A stretch of DNA of 64,000 nt from Endobugula sp965214375 (GCA_965214375.1 OZ243947.1:1488001-1552000); one strand, 5' to 3'; shown: positions 10,026-19,704, numbered from the stretch's first letter. Numbers and translations are program-made. Notes: generated from the letters alone by a model not told the origin.

Positions 10026-10053
10026 AAAAAACAAAAAATGGGCTCAAGGCCCA
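10026..10053 (-). terminator. Second terminator in the rimP leader
   Basis: Stem TGGGC/GCCCA with a 5-base loop, followed on the minus strand by T6, G, T6. It lies 38 bases before the rimP start and 20 bases beyond the first terminator, so the upstream transcript meets two intrinsic terminators in a row before rimP. Confidence 0.85.
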
Positions 10054-10073
10054 CTTCAAACATACATCCAGAT

Positions 10074-10158
10074 AAAAAAAAACCCCAAAGCGGGGTCTCT
10101 TACACAGCATTCTTTTACAACCCCAAGTTGCCCTATCGCGCCACGATAGTATTAATAT
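10074..10158 (-). promoter_or_regulatory. Attenuator-like leader RNA with terminator (rimP operon)
   Basis: A minus-strand transcript from about 10158 would fold a CTATCG/CGATAG hairpin, then carry GGGGTT (about 10124-10119), and then reach the terminator CCCC-GCTTT-GGGG with T9 (10074-10096). The CCCC arm of this terminator can pair instead with the earlier GGGGTT, so the two structures exclude each other, as in attenuators and riboswitches. No known riboswitch family was recognised. It could also be a short independent small RNA of about 85 bases. Confidence 0.5.
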
Positions 10159-10164
10159 GCGCGC

Positions 10165-10193
10165 AATATAGCCGAAATGGTGTTAAATAGCAA
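10165..10193 (-). promoter_or_regulatory. Sigma-70 promoter with stable-RNA-like discriminator, upstream of rimP
   Basis: On the minus strand TTGCTA (10193-10188), a 17-base spacer and TATATT (10170-10165), followed directly by GCGCGC. The GC-only discriminator is typical of stringently controlled tRNA/rRNA promoters. It could drive the rimP-nusA-infB operon and may be the promoter left behind when tRNA-fMet was separated from rimP. Confidence 0.6.
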
Positions 10194-10212
10194 GATGTTT
10201 ATAGGAAACCAC

Positions 10213-11079
10213 CTAATTAATTGTGAGCTCTATCGCCTCACAAAATCGGAGTGGGGCTTCTTTAGACAGCCCCAAGAAAAGGCTCGGCTCATTGATTTCC
10301 AACTCCATCAATGTAAATATTCCATTATGCTCAATACCATCAACTCGCGCATAAAGCGGTTTTTGGTGCATCGTTGATAAAATCATAACCGCTTGGTCAA
10401 CTAATGCTTGTGGTGGCTGAGCCAATATAACCTTGCCTCCTGCATGACTTTGCACACGAAAATCATTAGCCGCAGGTCTTTTGAGCAATGAATGGCTGTA
10501 CTCACCTGCAAAGAATACCACAGACCACTCTCCACAATGACTCACTTCTTTCATATAAGGTTGCACCAAGACATCCTCGATAGCAATTGGTTGAGCGAAT
10601 CTGGCTTGATCGTGAGCCGACGTACTTAGACAACTCCGCCACAAACCATAGGCACTGGCAGACACCGCAGGCTTAATAATCATATCATCCCATCCATGGG
10701 CACTCATTAATTGATCCAATCGGGGAGCAACTGATAATTTTGCAATGTGAACTGAAGGAATGGTTGGCACACCCTGAACAGCCAATTCATTCAAATAAGA
10801 TTTATGCAAATTAGCGAGTACATGTTCGGCAGTATTAAATAGCTTCACTCCTTGCTGATCGCACTGCTTAAGCCAATGTGTATACTCTTCCATATGATGA
10901 TGATAATCCCACGTTGAACCAATAATCACAGCCGCATATTGTGTCCAGTCAACAGAGTGATCACTCCATATCTCAGGGACAACCGTTATGCCTTCAGCGG
11001 CCAATTGCTGCACGACATACTGATCGTCATCAGTAATGCCTGGGCGGTGCTCGCAGGTGACAAAAGCAATCGTTGTCAT
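10213..11079 (-). CDS. ATP-grasp domain protein, substrate unknown
   Basis: A 288-residue cytosolic enzyme of the ATP-grasp superfamily, similar to glutathione-synthetase/RimK-like ligases that join a carboxylate to an amine or thiol. N-terminal DDDQYVVQQLAAEGI and VIIGSTWDYH segments match the pre-ATP-grasp domain; the middle has the ATP-binding DDMIIKPAVSASAYG segment, and the C-terminus has LMELEINEPSLFL with acidic and Asn metal ligands. Start ATG 11079 overlaps the stop of the pseudoazurin gene (TAATG), so the two are translationally coupled. It is the last gene of the TonB/iron operon direction. The substrate cannot be told; a role in making a small metal-binding or redox compound is speculation. 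Confidence 0.75.
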   Translation of the reverse strand: MTTIAFVTCEHRPGITDDDQYVVQQLAAEGITVVPEIWSDHSVDWTQYAAVIIGSTWDYHHHMEEYTHWLKQCDQQGVKLFNTAEHVLANLHKSYLNELAVQGVPTIPSVHIAKLSVAPRLDQLMSAHGWDDMIIKPAVSASAYGLWRSCLSTSAHDQARFAQPIAIEDVLVQPYMKEVSHCGEWSVVFFAGEYSHSLLKRPAANDFRVQSHAGGKVILAQPPQALVDQAVMILSTMHQKPLYARVDGIEHNGIFTLMELEINEPSLFLGLSKEAPLRFCEAIELTIN

Positions 11080-11546
11080 TATTGGCATTGCTCAACATAC
11101 TTAAATAGTTGACGAAACACCTTTCTGGCTTTGCCTGCATGACGCACTTTTTTAGCGGCATCGTAGTTACTCGTGTAATCACCCACCAAAATTAGCCCTA
11201 CCATACCCATTTGATAATGGGGTGAACATAAATAACCGTAAGTACCCTCTACATCAAAGGTAATTTCAAGCTTTTCATCAATCGCGCCACTCCACGCCTG
11301 CGCACCTTTGGGAAGCATCCCTTTTTTAGATGCCGAGTTATGGCCTTTGTCCACCATCACAAAACGTACCGTATCCCCTTTGTTGATACGCAAAATACCA
11401 GGACTAAATACATTTAGCGTATTTGTATCTGCCGCATCGGCATTACGCATTTCAATAATGTGCGTTTTTGCCATCACGGACACACTGAATATCATCAGTA
11501 TCGCCACTGATATCATATTGCGCAAAAAAAACAGATAATGTTTCAT
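11079..11546 (-). CDS. Pseudoazurin-type cupredoxin, exported
   Basis: Periplasmic blue copper electron carrier. The 155-residue protein has a signal peptide (hydrophobic stretch about 10-25, ending VMAK), a cupredoxin fold and the type 1 copper ligands: His in DKGHNSAS, then Cys, His and Met in GTYGYLCSPHYQMGMVG. The C-terminal tail is basic and extends about 30 residues, as in pseudoazurins. It lies after the ABC ATPase gene and overlaps the ATP-grasp gene. Intact, unlike the ATPase upstream. Confidence 0.85.
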   Translation of the reverse strand: MKHYLFFLRNMISVAILMIFSVSVMAKTHIIEMRNADAADTNTLNVFSPGILRINKGDTVRFVMVDKGHNSASKKGMLPKGAQAWSGAIDEKLEITFDVEGTYGYLCSPHYQMGMVGLILVGDYTSNYDAAKKVRHAGKARKVFRQLFKYVEQCQ

Positions 11547-11569
11547 TATTTTCTCCTATTCGTCTCTCG

Positions 11570-12341
11570 CTACTTTGGCAAAGAGGCAGAAACCGACAAA
11601 AAACCGGATGTTGTACGGTTCAATTCAATCGCAACACCGTACGTATCTCCCACTAACGGCGAAGATAAAACTTCTTCTGTATCACCATATGCCAAAATGC
11701 TACCGCTTTTCATTAACATGACCCGCCTGGCAAATCTTGCTGCTAAATTAAGATCATGCAAGGCAATGATCGTTACGACTTGTCGTTCGGCAGTAATTTT
11801 GCTGACTGCGGTTAAAATATCGAGCTGATGACGTAAATCCAAAGCGCTGGTGGGTTCATCTAATAAAAACACATTAGGATGTCGCACCAAGGCCTGACAA
11901 ATAGAGACCATTTGTTGTTGACCACCGGATAAATCACCCACAAAGGCATCCGCGAGGTGTGAAATACCGATATGCTCAAGTGATTGCTCTACCTGTAAAA
12001 TATCATCATCAGAGACGTGCCAGCCTGCATTGTTTTTTTTTAGCCAGCAACACTACATCGAATACCGTCAGTGCTGCCTGACAATGAAAACTTTGCGGCA
12101 AATAACAAATAGATGTTGATAATTCAACGAGTGACAAATGGGCAATGTCATTACCGTTAAACGATCCTGAATGCTCTGCAACTGGCAACAAACCGGCAAG
12201 GCAGCGGAAAAAAGTAGACTTCCCGGTTGCATTAGGACCGATCAACGCAACAACTTCACCAGCAGGAAAATAGTCCAGTGTAATATTATGCAAGACCTGA
12301 CGCTTGTCATAGCTGCAGGACAAATTATTGACCGTTAACAT
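11570..12341 (-). pseudogene. ABC transporter ATPase (FecE/BtuD-like), frameshifted in an A9 run
   Basis: ATPase of a siderophore, haem or cobalamin importer. From ATG 12341 (AGGAG at 9-base spacing, TAATG overlap with the permease) come Walker A GPNATGKST, a Q-loop (CYLPQSF) and, in another frame, the signature LSGGQQQ, Walker B VFLLDEPTSALD and the H-loop ALHDLNLA. The join needs one base removed from the run of nine at 12033-12041; with eight, the frame reads on through VLLAKKNNAGW to give about 256 residues. The run could be a real mutation, a sequencing error, or a slippage site that still yields some full protein. Confidence 0.85.
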
Positions 12342-13411
12342 TATTGCCAACTCCTGCGACGCACAGTCATGATTAGACTGATAAAGAAGGGGATACCAAT
12401 CAACGACGTAATCATTCCTATAGGGTAAATCACACCAGGGTTAATGGTTTTACTTATAATCGACGTGAGTGACATCATCAATGCACCAGCAAAAATAGCC
12501 GAAGGCAAAAAATAACGCTGATCTTCACCCACGAGTAGACGCGCAATATGCGGCCCGACTAAACCCACAAAAGCCACGGTACCTACAAAGGACACAGCGG
12601 TTGCCGCTAACAATGAGATCACAATTAAAATTTCAATACGCAAACGCTTTACATTAACCCCTAAGCTGGCAGCTTTATCATCCCCCATGCGCAGTGTTGT
12701 GAGTGACCAATTACGACTCATAAAAAATGGAAGCACAATGACTAGCACCATGCAGCAAATTAACACTTTATCCCAAGTAGCGCGCGCCAATGACCCCATC
12801 ATCCAAAAAACAATTTGGGCCAACTCAATCTCTGAGGCACCGTATTGCATTAAAGCCAACAATGCATTAAACGACAACATCATAGCGATACCCACTAACA
12901 CCATGGTCTCCGAATTAACACCGCGCATACGTGTAAACAAATATAAAATGAGTGAAGTCGACAATGCCAGAACGAAAGCATTCACTGTTACTAGAAATTC
13001 ACCCGCAAAAGGAATTAAATTAATCTGCAAAACAATCGCTACTGCCGCACCAAAACTGGCAGCCGACGAAATGCCAAGCGTAAAAGGATCGGCTAAAGGG
13101 TTATTCAAAATCGTTTGCATACCAGCCCCTGCAGCACCCAACATAGCCCCCTCTAGGACGGCCATTAGCGCAATAGGAAAACGCAAATCCCAGACAATCA
13201 CTTGAGCTTTTACGCCAGCATTATCGGGTAAAGAAATCGTTGTAAGTAGCTGACCCCATGACAGATTACTCGGCCCCAGCATAACATCAAACAATACACT
13301 GACAACGAGCAAGACCAACAATATCAACAACAATCGTTTACGCCGGGCTGATACTGAGCGATATGATTTTCCAGTTGAGTCGCTCGCTTGCATTCTTATT
13401 TTTTCTGGCAT
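12341..13411 (-). CDS. ABC transporter permease (FecCD family)
   Basis: Inner-membrane permease of an iron-siderophore, haem or cobalamin ABC importer. The 356-residue protein starts MPEKIRMQASD at ATG 13411 and has about ten membrane segments with the family motifs GAMLGAAGAGMQTILNNPLADP and VGPHIARLLVGEDQR. As sequenced, the upstream binding-protein frame runs into it without a stop, because one base is missing from a run of seven at 13428-13434; with eight, a TAA appears at 13416-13418 and the normal two-gene arrangement returns. The permease frame itself is intact. Confidence 0.88.
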   Translation of the reverse strand: MPEKIRMQASDSTGKSYRSVSARRKRLLLILLVLLVVSVLFDVMLGPSNLSWGQLLTTISLPDNAGVKAQVIVWDLRFPIALMAVLEGAMLGAAGAGMQTILNNPLADPFTLGISSAASFGAAVAIVLQINLIPFAGEFLVTVNAFVLALSTSLILYLFTRMRGVNSETMVLVGIAMMLSFNALLALMQYGASEIELAQIVFWMMGSLARATWDKVLICCMVLVIVLPFFMSRNWSLTTLRMGDDKAASLGVNVKRLRIEILIVISLLAATAVSFVGTVAFVGLVGPHIARLLVGEDQRYFLPSAIFAGALMMSLTSIISKTINPGVIYPIGMITSLIGIPFFISLIMTVRRRSWQ

Positions 13412-13415
13412 TATT

Positions 13416-14558
13416 TTAGTTCTGCCCAAAAAAATACCACTGTAATCAAATGGCAGAAAGAGCTGATGAAATTCGATAAAGTTTGCATCAGGGTCCAGAT
13501 CAGGAAACTCATCTGGGTGCAGCCACTTGGCAAACACCTGAACCGCAATAAAACGATAGGGACGATTGTAGAATTGATGATAGATGCTGTAAAAGCGTTT
13601 ATCCTTTACTGCACGCGTTGTGTTAAATCCTTTACGATTTGCCAGACCCGCTAATTTGGATTGCACCACCTTGGAATCCGCTTCATAACCTACCAATACT
13701 GAGGTCACTTCCGGGCGATCTTCCGCCCAATTGGCACCCGTACCAATAATCACCTCAGGATCATCTGCAATCACTGACTCCAGACTCACTTCACCACCGT
13801 AACCCGTAAATTTACGAGAGCCTAGGTTAACACCACCAGCCTCTTCAATGACTCGACCAAAATGGGCGCTGCCAAATGTCGAACAACAATAATTCGCACT
13901 CCAACCAGGCGCGTTTTCCAAAAACACCAATGGCTTTTCATCAGAATCCAGCAAACTCACGACATTTCTAACTTGACTAATTTGCTGACGGTAATAATCA
14001 ATAAACTCATCTGCTTTATCTTCTTTATCAAACACGCGCCCTAATAAACGCATACTGGGAATCGTATTCTCTGCGGGGTTGTTTTCTAAAATCAATAAAT
14101 ACAACCGGAATGCCCGCTTTCTCGAGCTTCTCAAGCACACCAGACTCTTGCGCTTTAAACAAGCCTCCCAAATCCAAAATCACAAGATCAGAATCCATAG
14201 TAATCGCAGATTCAATACTAAAATCACCTGCATAGGGACTACCAAAATTTTTAATGCTATCGGTTTTTTTAGGATCTAATGCACGCAGTTTTCGAAATGC
14301 GTCAGGATCATAACGCATCAAATCATCCTTCCAACCGATGATGCGCTCAAAAGGCTTTTCCTTATCCAGTAAAGTAATCGCATACATCATACGACCCTCT
14401 CCCAAAATGACACGCGCGACACCCTGCTTAACCTCAACACTACGACCCGCAGTATCAACCACAGTGATTTTTTTATCGGCAATAGCGATATGGCTGTTTA
14501 ATAACATCAGCAGCAAAAATGTGTAAAATGCCACTCCTTTCACGACTGTGACTATCAT
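13416..14558 (-). pseudogene. ABC transporter periplasmic binding protein (FecB/BtuF-like), two frameshifts
   Basis: Substrate-binding protein of the same importer: signal peptide (about 1-27), then VVDTAGRSVEV and GGEVSLESVIADDPEVIIGTG typical of the family. The gene reads correctly for about 166 codons, then a C4 run near 14070-14075 carries one extra base (three give QPAENTIPSM and rejoin the second half). At the 3' end the seven-base run at 13428-13434 is one base short, deleting the stop and fusing the frame to the permease. Corrected length is about 380 residues. The substrate is not clear; the TonB system next to it fits iron chelate, haem or corrinoid. Confidence 0.82.
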
Positions 14559-14610
14559 CTTTTACTTACCCCACAGGTTGTTGTTTCTAATTTACAATCA
14601 TCACCGCACA

Positions 14611-15868
14611 CTATATGCGGTGGTCGATTAAAGCGGCCGACTCCAGCGCACCTCTACGTTTAACTTCCGATTCCAAGTATTTCAGCCAACGCTGCGCTGA
14701 CTGATGACTGTATGAAAAAGAGGCGGCTTTTTGAAGCGCCACTCTGGCATCAGTATATTTATATTGCTCAATCTGGGACAAAGCCAACTGTAACCATATA
14801 TCACCCTGCTTTGAGCCATCGTTTTTTTTCAGTGCTTTTAAAAAATAACGTTCTGCTGCATCCCATTTAGCTTGTGAGAGATATAACTGCGCCAACAAAA
14901 CATAGTGTCTTGGATTATCCGTTTTCTGTGCCCCCAAAAGAAGCGGTACTAATGCTTTTTCAGATTCTTGTGCCAATGAATATGCGCGTGACAATAATAA
15001 TAAATGCTTTTCTGATTCGTCGATATATTTATCCGCAATAGCCTTTTCAAGTAACCGAGCCGCTTTAATTGGGATATCATGATATAAATATAACCGTGCC
15101 AAATTGACTAATTGATCAGGGATTTGAAGTAAATGCCCCGAATCATATAACACCTCCAATACACCCAGCATCTTTTTCTCTTGTTTTAATTCGCCATAAA
15201 TACTGGCTAAGGTCAAGAGATGTTGAGGTTTGGGATAATAATGGACTAACTGCTTAACGACGGGTAACATCTTACGATAATCATTAAGATCAAAATAAAT
15301 AGCACGCAATAATAACAACCAATTTTCTTTGGGTGCTTTTTTACCATTGACATAACGCGCGACGCCTTGCTTCACATAAGGTAAGGCCGCACGATAATCC
15401 TGTAACATATAATGTGCCTGCCCTATCAACAAATAAGCGTCCGCTGAAGGCTCATCTATCGTATTAAACCAGCGCTTTAGCAAAATTATCTTGCTGAAAA
15501 TATAACTGAGCGATGGTATATAGTGTTTGATTGTACAGGCCTGCTGGCAAACCCTCGGGCGTTTTTACCACCTTGAGATATTCTATCAACGATTGCGCAT
15601 ATTCTTCCTGCGCGAAATAATAATACGCTGAAAAATTAGCCACTTGCGCCTTTTCAAACGCATTAAGCCCCGACATAGCAACGACCCGATCAATTAATAC
15701 CCTGGCCTTGGTATAGTCTTTTTTTTCAATCAGCTGGCTCGCTTTATCCAGCCTCTCGTACACATTGGCACGGAGTGTCAGCGTTGCTTTTCTCGGTTGC
15801 GAGAATGCGTCAACAGAGAAGACTAGGATAACAATCAATAACACTGTGGGCTTCAATATCGCTTTCAA
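14611..15868 (-). pseudogene. TPR protein of the TonB operon, frameshifted
   Basis: Exported tetratricopeptide-repeat protein that accompanies ExbB/ExbD/TonB/DUF3450 operons in many gammaproteobacteria. The first part (TTG 15868, placed directly after the tonB stop) has a signal peptide and TPR-like helices; the second part (to 14611) has a series of TPR units (for example QAHYMLQDYRAALPYV, RYFLKALKKNDG). The two are in different frames and overlap at 15464-15483, where FAKAL and LKRWF should join; a small deletion between two copies of CTAAAGCGCTG-like sequence would explain it. Role inferred from context only. Confidence 0.75.
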
Positions 15869-16477
15869 TTATTGACAACCTTTCATTATATAAACAATCT
15901 TATTTTGTACGCCTGAAGACTCAATAGGCTTACCATCCACTATTCGCGGTTTATACTTGAATTTTAAAGCCGCTTTTTTGGCCGAACTTTCAAATAGTGT
16001 GGAGGTGCTACTAACTACCTGAGGATTTTTTACTGACCCATTTTTAGTCACAGTAAAGGCTACAATGACATGCCCTTCAAGACAACGACGCTGGGCTGCA
16101 CGGGGGTACACCGGGGCAATTTTTACAATCGGCAAATATTCTCCATCACCGGGAGATAGTCCTATACCATTTTGCACGTTACTTGCCATCTGCAGGTGAA
16201 TACGTGCAATACCCACTTTATCTAAATCCAGATGATCATCAATAGGTTCAACCTTGGGCTTATCCGGTTGCACCTCAGGTTTGGGTAGCTTTTCAGGTTT
16301 AGCTGTCAGGGTATTTAATGGTTGATCTGGTTTGATATAAATAAAATCGGGCAATGTAAAAGGCGTAGATTTTTCCAATACCGGATCTGCCATCTTTATT
16401 AAAGTATACATCGATATCATCAGAACACTAACAATCATACAAGCAATCAATGCAGCAACACCGTAGCGAACCAACAT
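15869..16477 (-). CDS. tonB: TonB-family energy transducer
   Basis: Inner-membrane-anchored protein that passes proton-motive force to outer-membrane receptors. The 202 residues have an N-terminal membrane anchor (about 5-27), a Pro/Lys-rich periplasmic spacer (about 50-85), and a C-terminal TonB domain with the diagnostic VYPRAAQRRCLEGHVIVAF and a Lys/Ala-rich FESSAKKAALKFKYKP segment. It follows exbD by a few bases and precedes the TPR gene without a gap. The frame is intact although its receptor and ExbD partner are broken. Confidence 0.92.
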   Translation of the reverse strand: MLVRYGVAALIACMIVSVLMISMYTLIKMADPVLEKSTPFTLPDFIYIKPDQPLNTLTAKPEKLPKPEVQPDKPKVEPIDDHLDLDKVGIARIHLQMASNVQNGIGLSPGDGEYLPIVKIAPVYPRAAQRRCLEGHVIVAFTVTKNGSVKNPQVVSSTSTLFESSAKKAALKFKYKPRIVDGKPIESSGVQNKIVYIMKGCQ

Positions 16478-16479
16478 AA

Positions 16480-16887
16480 TTACTCCGTGCGCACAGCTGA
16501 AATTGTTGGCAATGGAATACCCGCCTCTCTCACACCCTCTACCGCTTTCATCACCATTTCTGTGGTCTATTTTGTGTCAGCCTGAATCACCACCTGACCA
16601 TCTGGATTCTCTGCACGCAAACGAATAATAGTGGGTTTAACCGCACGCGGATCAACGTTGCACTTGTCAATCCAGATTTCATTTTGTGCATTGATGGCAA
16701 CTAGTATTGACGCTTTACTCTGTTGTTGAGCCGTAGCCGCCTTGGGCTTATTAATATCAATACCACTTTCTTTAACAAAACTCGCTGTCACAATAAAAAA
16801 GATCAACATAATAAATACGACATCTAACATGGGAGTGATGTCGATATGACTTTCATCTTCTTGTCGAAATCGTACTAATCGTTTCAT
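16480..16887 (-). pseudogene. exbD: ExbD/TolR-family proton channel subunit with in-frame TAG
   Basis: Stator subunit working with ExbB and TonB. MKRLVRFRQEDESHIDITPMLD has the family start and the membrane-embedded Asp segment (about 20-40, VVFIMLIFFIVTASF). A TAG at 16567-16569 ends the protein after 106 residues; the same frame then reads TTEMVMKAVEGVREAGI up to a TAA at 16480-16482, which is the normal C-terminal helix of the family. So about 28 residues of the periplasmic domain are lost unless the stop is suppressed. Confidence 0.87.
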
Positions 16888-16910
16888 AATGCGTTATGAA
16901 TAATGCTCTC

Positions 16911-17441
16911 TTAATAATCCAGTGTCAGCCGCTCATTTAACAGCGCTCGCTCTCGTTCAGCTTGTCCGCGCAACCAGTAGCTAAAAAACAACCCAGATAA
17001 TGCTGCCACCATGCCTGCCATTGTTGGAATAGTGGCTTTAGATACGCCTGCAGCCATTGCCCTAACATTGCTAGTACCATTAATGGTCATGACTTGAAAC
17101 ACATCAATCATTCCTGTGACAGTACCCAAAAGACCCAACAACGGACACAACAAAACACAGGCTTGGATCATAGGTATCGAGCGATTCAATGCGACCGATA
17201 TACCAGAAATCAATTGTTCTCGAACACGATGTGCTTGCCAAGATTGACGATCGACCCGGTTTTCCCATTCGTCAAAGACCTGCTGTACCCTTGTTAGATG
17301 TTGGCCTTTTAAATACATAATGCGTTTAATAATCATTATCCACATCATAAATAATAGCGCTGCAATGACATACAATACCCAGCCAACCAAGGCCAAAAAA
17401 TCACGCAAGGCATCAACATTGATAGTGATCAAATTTATCAT
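16911..17441 (-). CDS. exbB: MotA/TolQ/ExbB proton channel protein 2
   Basis: Inner-membrane proton channel subunit. The 176-residue protein has three membrane segments (about 12-40, 100-125, 145-165) with the conserved ACVLLCPLLGLLGTVTGMI and the AAGVSKATIPTMAGMVAALSGLFFSYW segment. It lies between the longer ExbB-like protein and ExbD, the usual order of these five-gene Ton systems. Intact. Confidence 0.92.
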   Translation of the reverse strand: MINLITINVDALRDFLALVGWVLYVIAALLFMMWIMIIKRIMYLKGQHLTRVQQVFDEWENRVDRQSWQAHRVREQLISGISVALNRSIPMIQACVLLCPLLGLLGTVTGMIDVFQVMTINGTSNVRAMAAGVSKATIPTMAGMVAALSGLFFSYWLRGQAERERALLNERLTLDY

Positions 17442-17453
17442 CTAACCCGCCTG

Positions 17454-18845
17454 TCATACCGCTTCTGATTGACGGGCAATAATTCCTGTTGATTGCTCTT
17501 CCAATACTTCTTGTATACGTTTCGCACGGCTTGAACATGCGGTATGTAACAGAACCATAGGAATGGCAACACACAATCCCAACACTGTTGTCACCAAGGC
17601 TTGTGAAATACCGCTAGCCATGAGCGTCGGATCACCCGCACCAAACAAGGTAATCGTCTGGAAAGTTTGAATCATACCCATCACCGTTCCCAGCAAACCC
17701 ATTAAGGGTGCGACAACAGCAATAATTTTTATCGCCATTAACCAGGTATTGAGGCGCGGTGTTTCTTTCATAATGGCTTCACCCAAAAGCAACTCGAGCG
17801 ACTCGAGATCACTACCTGACTGCTCTGCATATACTTGAAGAATTCGACCCAGAGGGTTGTTTGACAACAGGCCCGTTGGTTGTGATATCTGTTGATTTAA
17901 CTTGGCTTCAGTAACACCCAACACGACCATTTTGATGAGCGCAATTAACAAGCCCACAAGACCTAGCAAAAGAATCATATAAGCAACAATTCCTCCCTGA
18001 TGGATGCGCTCTATCAATGTCGGACTGTCTACCATGGCAGCCAGTAGTTGCCCCTGTGTAGGGTCGAGAGAAAAAGTAACATAACCGGAATGACTATTCT
18101 CTAATTCAGCGGCCTGAGATAAAAAACGAGACCGAGGTTGACGCGGCAATTCAGACAAGCCCGTGACAGGGTCATAGCGCAAAAACTTACCCTCAGAAAT
18201 TACATTAAAGACACCCACACGCGTCACTGCTTTAGTCTGCCGTTCACCCGCTGCATGCACAACAGAAGACGAAAACTGTACCACTTTACCCTGCTCAGTC
18301 ATCTCTTGCAGCAACTGAAACCACACAGATTCAATTTCGTCGAGCGAAACCAATTCATTAGACTGGGCTATTTTTTTCGATAACTGCTCGAGATTTTTAG
18401 AGAGGCCCGGAATCTGCGCACTAATTAGTGAAGTGTCAAAATGTACTTTTGTCTCGGCCGCAGTCTGTTGTAGCGTGCCGAGCAATTCTTTGATATCGCC
18501 CAGCTCTTTATTGAGCTGTTCGCGTAAAGCGATCAGTTTTTTTTCATTCTGATCAAATTGGGCTTCCAAATCAGTGCTTAATTGCTCTTGCTGTTTACGC
18601 TGCAGCTTAATGTTATTGAGATTTTTTTGTTGATTTTTCTGGTCACTGATAAAAGACTGTTCACGCAGACGTTGTTGCTGTTGGTCTCGCACATGGCCCG
18701 CTTTCACATTTTCAAGCAACGCATCAAGTGATAGCACCTCATTAGCCATGACGTTTGGAAACCATAGCATAAGCACGGTAAAAAATATGGCTAATATATT
18801 TTTCAATATTTTTCTTTTCGACGCCGTTGTTATAAAAAATTCCAT
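17454..18845 (-). CDS. MotA/TolQ/ExbB protein 1 with large periplasmic coiled-coil domain
   Basis: Long ExbB-like channel protein (463 residues). It has a signal peptide (about 15-35), a periplasmic Gln/Lys/Glu-rich coiled coil (about 50-145) and a beta-rich stretch, then three membrane segments with the ExbB core APLMGLLGTVMGMIQTF and LVTTVLGLCVAIPMVLLH. Such extended ExbB proteins go with DUF3450 partners. Its ATG shares one base with the stop of the DUF3450 gene (TAATG), so loss of that gene by nonsense mutations may lower its translation. Confidence 0.9.
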   Translation of the reverse strand: MEFFITTASKRKILKNILAIFFTVLMLWFPNVMANEVLSLDALLENVKAGHVRDQQQQRLREQSFISDQKNQQKNLNNIKLQRKQQEQLSTDLEAQFDQNEKKLIALREQLNKELGDIKELLGTLQQTAAETKVHFDTSLISAQIPGLSKNLEQLSKKIAQSNELVSLDEIESVWFQLLQEMTEQGKVVQFSSSVVHAAGERQTKAVTRVGVFNVISEGKFLRYDPVTGLSELPRQPRSRFLSQAAELENSHSGYVTFSLDPTQGQLLAAMVDSPTLIERIHQGGIVAYMILLLGLVGLLIALIKMVVLGVTEAKLNQQISQPTGLLSNNPLGRILQVYAEQSGSDLESLELLLGEAIMKETPRLNTWLMAIKIIAVVAPLMGLLGTVMGMIQTFQTITLFGAGDPTLMASGISQALVTTVLGLCVAIPMVLLHTACSSRAKRIQEVLEEQSTGIIARQSEAV

Positions 18846-19618
18846 TAAGGCATCTCCGGAGCATTGACAGGTAACATCAACAAATCGGGAGCCATTTTTT
18901 TAGCCGCAATACGAATCGCACGACGTATTGCGCGATGATGACTCGCATCCAGCATTGTCCATACTTGATTTTCTTTATCCCAGACACCGGATTGTTTTCC
19001 ATTTCGGGTCTGATAATACAAACCTGTACGGCCGATACGCAACATATTTACAGACAGTGATTGTTAATTTATCGTTAACTGGTCATTGTACGTTTCAACA
19101 GAACGACCATAGGCATTTTCAATTTCGTAGGCTTCTAATACTTTACGAAAACTTTCAGCCGCAGAAATATTGGTATCATCCAAATAGTGTTTAAGATGTT
19201 CCACTCGCTCACGACGCTACCGCAAGGAAAATGGCATATCTGTTTCGAAAAAAACATCCAATGCATCAATCATCTTGACCATTAACGGTACAATTTGGCG
19301 CTCAATAATAGCCGCATCCTGTATGGATTTTTGAATCACACCCATAACCGCACGCTGACTATCTAATTGACGCTGAAGCTGTTGATTATATACTTTCAGA
19401 CCGTCAACGATTTTACTCTCGGTACGAAACTGTGTGACCAGCAGGTCTGTTTTATCAACAATGGTATTAATACGCTGCTGTGATCGTTGACCACCACGAA
19501 TACGCTTCTCTTCCGCAGCGATAATTTGATCGCTACTGTCTGCATGACTGTCTATAGAAAACCACACTGCAAGCACAATAAACAATCTTGCCAATATTTT
19601 ATAAGGGAAAGATACCAT
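18845..19618 (-). pseudogene. DUF3450 protein of the TonB system, two in-frame stops
   Basis: Periplasmic coiled-coil protein found beside ExbB/ExbD/TonB sets. The frame has a signal peptide (about 8-25) and the family helix region (VDKTDLLVTQFRTESKIVDG, MVKMIDALDVFFETDMPF), then TAG at 19217-19219 in the middle of the expected L-R-E-RRER segment and TAA further on, just after VETYNDQLTIN. Between and after the stops the same frame continues to be family-like (SVNMLRIGRTGLYYQT, ending at 18845). Full length would be about 257 residues. No frameshift is needed: both lesions are substitutions. Confidence 0.88.
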
Positions 19619-19704
19619 GGAGTTTTTCTCAAATAGTAAATCAGCGTATAAAAGCGCGCCGCCAGCTTGGGGATTACTACATCTGGCGGCACTAAAAGGT
19701 CAGT

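Noticed and set aside
12341..14140. Natural fusion of binding protein and permease
   Set aside because: One base more in the 13428-13434 run restores a stop codon and a normal two-gene order; the fusion is most likely a result of mutation or error.
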